In this document: one piece after another, positions 39,591-45,263 of the stretch
How positions within the stretch are numbered: the stretch's first letter is position 1
How the letters are laid out: every line of letters begins with the position of its first letter
Source of the DNA: an uncultured Bacteroidales bacterium
Lineage (GTDB): Bacteria; Bacteroidota; Bacteroidia; Bacteroidales; UBA11471
DNA: 45,263 nt
Direction of reading: 5' to 3'
Assembly: GCA_947589325.1 (NCBI GenBank)
Contig: CANQAM010000018.1
Coordinates: 1-45,263, forward strand
Made by a program: the position numbers and the translations under genes
The notes under the pieces: model-generated
What the model was told of the DNA's origin: nothing
What the model saw: the letters and a program-made list of their open reading frames with translations, nothing else
The model's database searches: none

Positions 39591-42059
39591 ATGCCTCTTT
39601 TTGCCGACGTCATACTGCCGCTGCCGCTGCCGAAATATTTTACTTACCGCATACCCGAGGCGTGGCGCGAAAGCCTCGTAGCGGGCAGCCGCGTCGTCGT
39701 GCCGTTCGGGCGCTCCCGTTTTTACACGGCGATAGTCGTGCACACGCACAACCTCGCGCCGAAAGATTACGAAACGAAAGAGATTTCGACCCTGCTCGAC
39801 GCCCAGCCCGTGCTGCGGCGTCCGCAATTGCAGTTTTGGGAGTGGATAGCCGATTACTACCTCTGCGCGGTGGGCGATGTTTTCAAGGCGGCGATACCAT
39901 CGGGTCTGAAAATCGAGAGCGAAACGCAGGTCGCCCCCAATCCCGAATACGTCGCCGACGGCACGCTGCTCAAAGAGCGTGAGTCGCTCCTGCTCGACAC
40001 GCTCCTGCAAAAGGGCAAGATGAACGTGCAGGAGTTGGAGCGGGAGAGCGGGCTGCGCAATACCCTTCCCGTGATACGGACGCTGCTCGAACGGGGAGCG
40101 ATTCTCATTTCGGAGGAGATGCAGTACCGCTACAAACCCCGTACCGAAGTGTATGTGCGGGTGCGCATCGCCCGCGAGGAGCGGGAAAAACTTCGTGAAA
40201 CGTTCGAGGCGTTGAAGTCGGCGAAGAAGCAGATACGTCTGTTGATGACCTACCTCGATATGTCGGGCTTCATGCGGCGCGACGCGCTGCGCGAAGTGTC
40301 GCGGCGGGAGTTGTTGGAGTGCGCGGAGGTGTCGCCGCAGATACTCGCCGCCCTGACGGAAAAAGGCATCTTCGAGTGCTACCGCAAGGAGGTGAGCCGC
40401 TTTGCGCAGGAGACGCTGCGCACCGAACCGCTGCACCGGCTCACACCCGTACAGCAGGAGGCTTACGACCGCATCGTCGAGAGCTTCACCCGAAAGTCGG
40501 TCACCCTGCTGCACGGCGTTACCTCGTGCGGCAAGACCGAAATATATATGCACCTTATCGACGCCGTCGTGCGGCAGGGGCGGCAAGTCCTTTACCTCGT
40601 GCCCGAAATCGCGCTCACCACGCAGCTGGCATCGCGCTTGCAGCGGGTATTCGGACGGCGCTTGGCGGTCTACCACTCCAAATTCACCGACGGCGAGCGG
40701 GTGGAGATATGGAACAACCTGCTGCACGACAGCGAAATACAAATTGTGCTCGGCGTGCGCTCGGCAGTCTTTCTGCCGTTCCGCGACTTGGGGCTTGTCA
40801 TCGTTGATGAGGAGCACGAAACGAGCTACAAACAGCAGGAGCCGGCGCCGCGCTACCATGCCCGCAACGCCGCTATCGTGCTGGCGTCGATGCACGGAGC
40901 GAAGACCCTTTTGGGTACGGCGACCCCTTCGGTCGAGAGTTATTACAATGCACGAAGCGGAAAATACGGGTTGGTGGAGCTCGCCGTCCGTTACGAGGAA
41001 ATAGAGCTGCCGCGCATACTCGTCGTCGATACGGGCGACCTCCGCCGCAAACGCCGCCTTGCCCGCGACAGCAACCTTTCGCCCCAACTCGTGGAGATAA
41101 GCCGCGACGCCCTGCAAAAAGGCGAACAGGTGATATTCTTCCAAAACCGGCGCGGGTATGCCCCCATGGCGGAGTGCCGCCTCTGTGCGTGGACGCCCCG
41201 CTGCGAGCGCTGCGACGTGAGCCTTACCTACCATAAATACGCCGGTGCGCTCGTGTGCCACTATTGCGGCTACACGCAGCCGCTGCCCCGCGTGTGCCCC
41301 TCTTGCGGTGAAGCGAGCATCGAGATACGGGGCTTCGGCACCGAACGTGTCGAGGAGGAAGTGGAGCGCGCTTTCCCCGACACTGCCATTACGCGCATGG
41401 ACCTCGACACCACCCGTTCGCGCAAGGCTTACGAACAGATGATTGCCGACTTCGAGCAGCAGAAAAGCCGGATACTCATCGGCACGCAGATGGTTACGAA
41501 AGGGCTCGACTTCGACCACGTGAGTGTCGTGGGCATTCTCAATGCCGATATGCTGCTCAACTATCCCGACTTCCGCGCTCACGAGCGAGCCTTCCAGATG
41601 ATGGAACAGGTGGCGGGACGCGCCGGCAGACGCAACCGGCAGGGCACCGTGCTTTTGCAGACCGCCTGCCCGCAGCACCCCGTCATCGCGCAGGTGGTGC
41701 GCCACGACTACGCCGCCATGTACGCCGCTCAGATAGCCGAACGCGAACAGTTTGCCTATCCGCCCTTTTCACGCCTTATCTACATCTATTTCAAACATCG
41801 CGATGAAACCGTCGTGCAGGCAGCCGCCGATGCCTACGTGCGCGAAGCGGCGCCCGTTTTCGGCCGCCGTCTTTCGTCGCCCCACACGCCGCCCGTAGCC
41901 CGCATACAGAACAGCTACATACGCCGCGTCATGCTCAAAGTGGAAACCGCCGCTTCCGTGCGCAAAGTGCGCGAAGCCCTGCACCTCGCACACGAACACC
42001 TCGCCGCCGACCCGCGCTTCCGCACCCTCACCCTCTACTACGACGTCGATCCCATGTGA
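39591..42059 (+). CDS. priA: Primosomal protein N' (replication restart helicase)
   Basis: An 822-residue superfamily 2 helicase that reloads the replication machinery at stalled forks. Walker A GVTSCGKTEIY is at about residue 309, Walker B VDEEHETSYKQ at about 405, and the zinc-binding insertion with paired cysteines (CRLC, CERC, CHYC, CPSC) at about 530-570. The late helicase motif GTQMVTKGLDFDHV and the Gly/Arg-rich MEQVAGRAGRRNR follow. The N-terminal DNA-binding domain begins with ADVILPLPLPKYFTY. Full length. Confidence 0.96.
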   Translation: MPLFADVILPLPLPKYFTYRIPEAWRESLVAGSRVVVPFGRSRFYTAIVVHTHNLAPKDYETKEISTLLDAQPVLRRPQLQFWEWIADYYLCAVGDVFKAAIPSGLKIESETQVAPNPEYVADGTLLKERESLLLDTLLQKGKMNVQELERESGLRNTLPVIRTLLERGAILISEEMQYRYKPRTEVYVRVRIAREEREKLRETFEALKSAKKQIRLLMTYLDMSGFMRRDALREVSRRELLECAEVSPQILAALTEKGIFECYRKEVSRFAQETLRTEPLHRLTPVQQEAYDRIVESFTRKSVTLLHGVTSCGKTEIYMHLIDAVVRQGRQVLYLVPEIALTTQLASRLQRVFGRRLAVYHSKFTDGERVEIWNNLLHDSEIQIVLGVRSAVFLPFRDLGLVIVDEEHETSYKQQEPAPRYHARNAAIVLASMHGAKTLLGTATPSVESYYNARSGKYGLVELAVRYEEIELPRILVVDTGDLRRKRRLARDSNLSPQLVEISRDALQKGEQVIFFQNRRGYAPMAECRLCAWTPRCERCDVSLTYHKYAGALVCHYCGYTQPLPRVCPSCGEASIEIRGFGTERVEEEVERAFPDTAITRMDLDTTRSRKAYEQMIADFEQQKSRILIGTQMVTKGLDFDHVSVVGILNADMLLNYPDFRAHERAFQMMEQVAGRAGRRNRQGTVLLQTACPQHPVIAQVVRHDYAAMYAAQIAEREQFAYPPFSRLIYIYFKHRDETVVQAAADAYVREAAPVFGRRLSSPHTPPVARIQNSYIRRVMLKVETAASVRKVREALHLAHEHLAADPRFRTLTLYYDVDPM

Positions 42060-42182
42060 TGAGAAAATAATTGACAGCGAACGTGGAAACAGATGAATTT
42101 GCTGTTTGAATTGACAATCGGAATATCGCGCACCATGTTGCCGCTTGCTGCTGCCTGTATGTGTGGGAAAATCGGCAAAACA

Positions 42183-42223
42183 AAAATCGCTAATAATCTA
42201 CGTTGCTGATTATTAGCGATTTT
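42183..42223 (-). terminator. Hairpin terminator for tRNA-Leu (and probably priA)
   Basis: AAAATCGCTAATAATC (42183-42198) and GATTATTAGCGATTTT (42208-42223) are perfect 16-bp complements with a 9-base loop. On the minus strand it is followed by T-rich TGTTTTG, 7 bases after the tRNA end. It can fold on both strands and so can also serve priA. Confidence 0.8.
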
Positions 42224-42229
42224 CTGCGT

Positions 42230-42312
42230 ACCCAGAGCCGGGGTCGAACCGGCATGGAAGTGAATCCACTGGTGTTTGAGACCAGCGCGTCTACCGATTC
42301 CGCCATCTGGGC
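42230..42312 (-). tRNA. tRNA-Leu (anticodon CAA)
   Basis: The minus strand folds as a class II tRNA. The acceptor stem is GCCCAGA with TCTGGGT (one G-U pair), the anticodon stem CTGGT/ACCAG encloses CTCAAAC with anticodon CAA, then come a long variable arm typical of tRNA-Leu and a GGTTCGACCCC T-arm. CCA is not encoded. It reads TTG leucine codons. Confidence 0.93.
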
Positions 42313-42458
42313 CTGTAAAGCGTGGCAAAGGTAGCGATTCTTTTATATCCCGCAAAGGTTTTGACATTTTTTTTCGTACTTCTTCCAAAATGTCCAAATC
42401 TCTTTTTGCACTTCTTATTGGAATTTCCTTCCCGCGACTTTAACAAAAAATGAGACGA
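42313..42458. other. AT-rich spacer between tRNA-Leu and the restriction-modification gene
   Basis: No reading frame or RNA structure is convincing here. Composition drops to very AT-rich toward the promoter at 42459. There is no integrase, and I see no copy of the tRNA end that would mark an attachment site. Confidence 0.4.
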
Positions 42459-42490
42459 TTTGACATAAATCTCCGAAATGATTATCTTTG
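42459..42490 (+). promoter_or_regulatory. Promoter of the restriction-modification gene
   Basis: TTTG at 42459-42462, a 20-base spacer, and TATCTTTG at 42483-42490; the ATG follows at 42517. Confidence 0.65.
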
Positions 42491-42516
42491 TTATTTGAAT
42501 ATTAAAGGCAACGATT

Positions 42517-45263
42517 ATGAGTGCTAACACAATTCGAAAGAAAGAGGCAAAAGAATTTTCCGATCGATGGAAAGACAAAGGATATGAAAAGGGCGAAAGT
42601 CAGAAGTTTTGGTGTGATCTCTTGGAACACGTATTTGGTATCAAAAATTATGTCGAGATTATATCTTTTGAAAACCGTGTAAAACTCAACAAAACAAGTT
42701 TTATCGACGCCTATATCAAGCCTACGCACGTACTTATTGAGCAAAAGTCTATCTGTATCGACCTGAACAAGAGGATTCTGCAAAGCGACGGGACAATGCT
42801 TACCCCATACGAACAAGCCAAGCGTTATAATAATGAATTGAAATATTCTGAAAAAGCGCGCTGGATAGTCCTTTGCAATTTCAAAGAATTTCATATTTAC
42901 GACATGGAGAAAATGGACAACAAACCGGAAATCATTTTGTTGTCCGATTTGCCCAAAGAATACCATAGACTGCAACCTCTTGTGAAAAATGATGTTTCAA
43001 CAATTATCAAAAAAGAGGAGCAGGTAAGCATCGATGCCGGAAAAATCGTAGGTTTACTATATGACAAAATAGGAGCGCAATATATAGACAAAAACAGCCT
43101 CGAAAGCCAAAAGGCTCTGAATAAATTATGCGTTTGTTTGGTATTTTGTCTTTATGCCGAAGATGCCGGTATTTTCGGAAACAAAAATATGTTTCATGAC
43201 TATATGGAGAATTTCCCTGCATCGGTATTTCATTGGGGATTGAAAAAACTGTTCAAAGTCCTCGATACGCGACCCGAAGATCGAGAAGAATACAAGTATG
43301 ATAATGATTTAATAGCATTCCCGTATGTCAATGGCGGTTTGTTTTCGGGCGATATAGAAATTCCACTCATCAATGATGAGATCAGGAGCTTGATTCTGCA
43401 AAAGGCAAGTGAAGATTTTGACTGGTCGGGAATATCGCCGACCATATTCGGTGCGGTATTTGAATCGACCCTGAATCCGGAAACACGTCGTGCCGGAGGT
43501 ATGCACTACACCTCTATCGAAAATATACACAAAGTTATCGACCCGCTGTTTCTCGACGACTTGAAAGCGGAATTCGCCGCTATCAATGCCACTGCTGTGG
43601 CGAAAACCAAGCGGGAAAAAGCTATCGCTTTCCAAAATAAACTTGCCGGTCTTACATTCTTTGACCCTGCTTGCGGTTCAGGAAACTTTTTGACAGAAAC
43701 CTATATATGGCTCCGCCGACTTGAAAACGAAGCGATACGTATCATAGGTAACAAGCGGCTCACATCCGGTAACAAGCGGCTCGTAGGCGGACGGTTCATG
43801 GGTGGAATGACCAACCCGATAAAAGTTTCCATTAACCAATTTTATGGCATTGAAATCAACGATTTTGCCTGCGCGGTGGCACAAACAGCTCTTTGGATTG
43901 CCGAAGCGCAAATGTTGCAGGAAACCAACGATATAGTAGGTTTCGATCTCGATCCGCTGCCTTTGAAGAAATACACGAATATTCACGAGGGCAATGCCCT
44001 GCGAATGGATTGGAATGAAGTGATACCGGCGTCTGACCTGAACTATATTATGGGGAATCCGCCGTTTTCGGGAGCACGGATCATGTCGGGCGGACAGAAA
44101 GAAGATTTGCGTTTTGTCTTCGGGGAACGTTGGAAAAATCTTGGCAATATGGACTATGTAACGGGGTGGTACAAGAAATCGCAAGCGATGATGTTGGAGA
44201 ATACAGCTATTCGGGCAGCACTTGTATCTACCAATTCCGTTACGCAAGGCGAACAGGTGGCGAATCTGTGGAAGCCGTTGATGGAATCGGGTATTCATAT
44301 CGATTTTGCATGGCGGACTTTTATATGGAATAGCGAAGCCGCACAGAAAGCACATGTTCATTGTGTGATTATCGGTTTCTCGGCGTGCTTGTCTAAAACC
44401 AAACGAAAAATATTTGAGGACGGAAACATATATGAAGTTTCCAATATAAATGCCTACTTGATTGGCGATGCAAACGTTTTTGTGGAAAGCCGTTCGAAAC
44501 CGTTGTGTGATGTTCCTGAAATCTGTATCGGAAACCAACCGATTGATAACGGAAATTATCTTTTCGACGATGAAGAGAAAGATGAATTTGTTCGTAAGGA
44601 GCCGGCGTCTGAAAAATATTTCAGACGTTGGTATGGTTCCGATGAATTTATCAACCGGCGTCCGCGTTGGTGTCTGTGGCTCGGTGATGTGGGTGATGTG
44701 AATCCTGTGGAATTGCTGAAACTACCCGAATGTATGAAGCGGGTAAATGCTGTACGCGAATTTCGACGGGCAAGAACCCGTAAGGGAACAGTCAAATTAG
44801 CAGACCACCCCACCCGTTTTCAAGTCGAAAATATGCCTAAAATGAATTATCTTTTAATACCACGAGTATCGTCGGAAAAGAGATGTTATATACCTATTGG
44901 ATTTATGAATCCGGATACTTTGTGTAGTGATGCAGTGCATCTTGTCCCTAATGCCACGTTATACCATTTCGGAGTATTGACATCTTCGGTACACAATGTG
45001 TGGAATCGGGTTATTGGCGGACGATTAAAGAGCGACTGCCGTTATTCAAAGGATATTGTTTATAATAATTTCCCATGGCCGGCAGTTTCTGCTCGGCAAC
45101 GGGAAAAGATAGAACAGACGGCACAGGCGATATTGGACGCTCGAAAAAAATACTCTGAGGCTTCATTTGCCGATATGTATGGCAATATGGTTCTGTTTCC
45201 GGAGTTGCTGCAAGCACACCGTGCCAACGATGCTGCCGTAATGGAGGCTTATGGCTTTGATAA
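42517..45263 (+). CDS. MmeI-like single-chain restriction endonuclease/DNA methyltransferase (Type IIG/IIL), 3' end missing
   Basis: At least 915 residues, open to the window edge. An N-terminal PD-(D/E)xK-type nuclease motif is visible: Asp64 followed by Glu75-x-Lys77 in VLIEQKS. The gamma-class methyltransferase part has SAM motif I DPACGSGNF (about residues 383-391) and catalytic NPPF (514-517), with GGMHYTSIENI before it. A target-recognition region follows (about 600-850), ending in the family's late KDIVYNNFPWP motif. MmeI-like enzymes methylate one strand and cut about 20 bases away. The late region LFPELLQAHRANDAAVMEAYG lies near the usual C-terminus, so only about 20-30 residues are probably missing. 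A 21-base in-frame repeat occurs at residues about 411-424. AT-rich composition suggests transfer. Confidence 0.88.
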   Translation, partial: MSANTIRKKEAKEFSDRWKDKGYEKGESQKFWCDLLEHVFGIKNYVEIISFENRVKLNKTSFIDAYIKPTHVLIEQKSICIDLNKRILQSDGTMLTPYEQAKRYNNELKYSEKARWIVLCNFKEFHIYDMEKMDNKPEIILLSDLPKEYHRLQPLVKNDVSTIIKKEEQVSIDAGKIVGLLYDKIGAQYIDKNSLESQKALNKLCVCLVFCLYAEDAGIFGNKNMFHDYMENFPASVFHWGLKKLFKVLDTRPEDREEYKYDNDLIAFPYVNGGLFSGDIEIPLINDEIRSLILQKASEDFDWSGISPTIFGAVFESTLNPETRRAGGMHYTSIENIHKVIDPLFLDDLKAEFAAINATAVAKTKREKAIAFQNKLAGLTFFDPACGSGNFLTETYIWLRRLENEAIRIIGNKRLTSGNKRLVGGRFMGGMTNPIKVSINQFYGIEINDFACAVAQTALWIAEAQMLQETNDIVGFDLDPLPLKKYTNIHEGNALRMDWNEVIPASDLNYIMGNPPFSGARIMSGGQKEDLRFVFGERWKNLGNMDYVTGWYKKSQAMMLENTAIRAALVSTNSVTQGEQVANLWKPLMESGIHIDFAWRTFIWNSEAAQKAHVHCVIIGFSACLSKTKRKIFEDGNIYEVSNINAYLIGDANVFVESRSKPLCDVPEICIGNQPIDNGNYLFDDEEKDEFVRKEPASEKYFRRWYGSDEFINRRPRWCLWLGDVGDVNPVELLKLPECMKRVNAVREFRRARTRKGTVKLADHPTRFQVENMPKMNYLLIPRVSSEKRCYIPIGFMNPDTLCSDAVHLVPNATLYHFGVLTSSVHNVWNRVIGGRLKSDCRYSKDIVYNNFPWPAVSARQREKIEQTAQAILDARKKYSEASFADMYGNMVLFPELLQAHRANDAAVMEAYGFD
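43747..43782 (+). repeat. In-frame 21-bp direct repeat inside the MmeI-like gene
   Basis: GGTAACAAGCGGCTC occurs at 43747-43761 and again at 43768-43782, a 21-base period equal to seven codons. It encodes GNKRLTS followed by GNKRLVG, in a loop between SAM motif I and the conserved NQFYGIEIND segment. Confidence 0.85.

Noticed and set aside
39519-41705. A 728-residue open frame on the minus strand across priA
   Set aside because: It lies fully antisense to a full-length priA with all helicase motifs. The frame is open because of priA's codon pattern and its translation resembles no protein family.
42230-42516. tRNA-Leu as an integration site for a mobile element
   Set aside because: No integrase, no copy of the tRNA 3' end, and the foreign-looking DNA lies on the 5' side of the tRNA, whereas integrases usually use the 3' end.
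43678-44538. 286-residue minus-strand frame inside the restriction-modification gene
   Set aside because: It is antisense to the methyltransferase core (motifs DPACGSGNF and NPPF) and carries no domain.

Overview
The window looks like a chromosomal segment from a Bacteroidales bacterium (phylum Bacteroidota). The reasons are: many promoters of the TAnnTTTG (-7) type, some with a TTTG-like -33 element about 19-20 bp upstream; almost no Shine-Dalgarno sequences; GldD/GldE proteins; a PCMD-type lipoprotein; DUF4292 and DUF1573 proteins; a eukaryote-type glycogen branching enzyme; and an arginine operon of the Bacteroides type. The genus cannot be fixed from sequence alone. Base composition is moderately GC-rich, apart from AT-richer islands (about 1950-3500, 28400-29500, 30500-31200, 32440-33800 and 42400-45263) that look like accessory DNA.

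Layout. 1-3500: the tail of an unknown gene and its terminator, a putative surface lipoprotein, then a DUF4143-type ATPase behind a 33-bp tandem repeat. 3538-9612 (minus strand): two likely operons, trpS-CDF transporter and ssb-gldE-gldD-phosphopantetheinyl transferase-EamA transporter. 9717-15104 (minus): a tight seven-gene arginine/proline operon, argR-GNAT-argG-pspC-argC-argD-proC, with a candidate ARG box at its promoter. 15258-17426: two RNA-methyltransferase-family genes transcribed divergently from one perfect palindrome that carries mirrored -7 boxes. 17535-20069: a YhcH-family gene and glgB. 20239-20367: a promoter plus intrinsic terminator with no reading frame between them, a candidate small RNA. 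20582-24801: an envelope cluster, dut-TPR-DUF4292-EnvC-like.

24842-32371: a surface-glycan region with a FemAB/GNAT-like acyltransferase, a Wzx-type flippase and four glycosyltransferases, interrupted by a hicAB toxin-antitoxin pair. 32444-33580: a Fic protein. 33808-39577: an M20 deacylase related to ArgE, MeaB, DUF1573, aroB, a HAD phosphatase and a secreted alpha/beta hydrolase. 39591-42059: priA. 42230-42312: tRNA-Leu(CAA). 42517-end: an almost complete single-chain MmeI-like restriction-modification enzyme that runs off the window.

How the genes work together. The arg operon supplies most of the enzymes of arginine synthesis plus the last step of proline synthesis, and the distant M20 enzyme may supply the deacylation step. 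In Bacteroides relatives this route is thought to use N-succinyl rather than N-acetyl intermediates. The glycan region has export and assembly functions but no polymerase, ligase or nucleotide-sugar genes, so those must lie elsewhere. HicAB, Fic and the MmeI-like enzyme are typical defence or stress accessory modules. I did not find an obviously new multi-gene system. The most promising unexplained items are the small RNA, the symmetric divergent promoter, the repeat-array promoter, the PspC gene inside the arg operon, and the in-frame repeat inside the restriction-modification enzyme.
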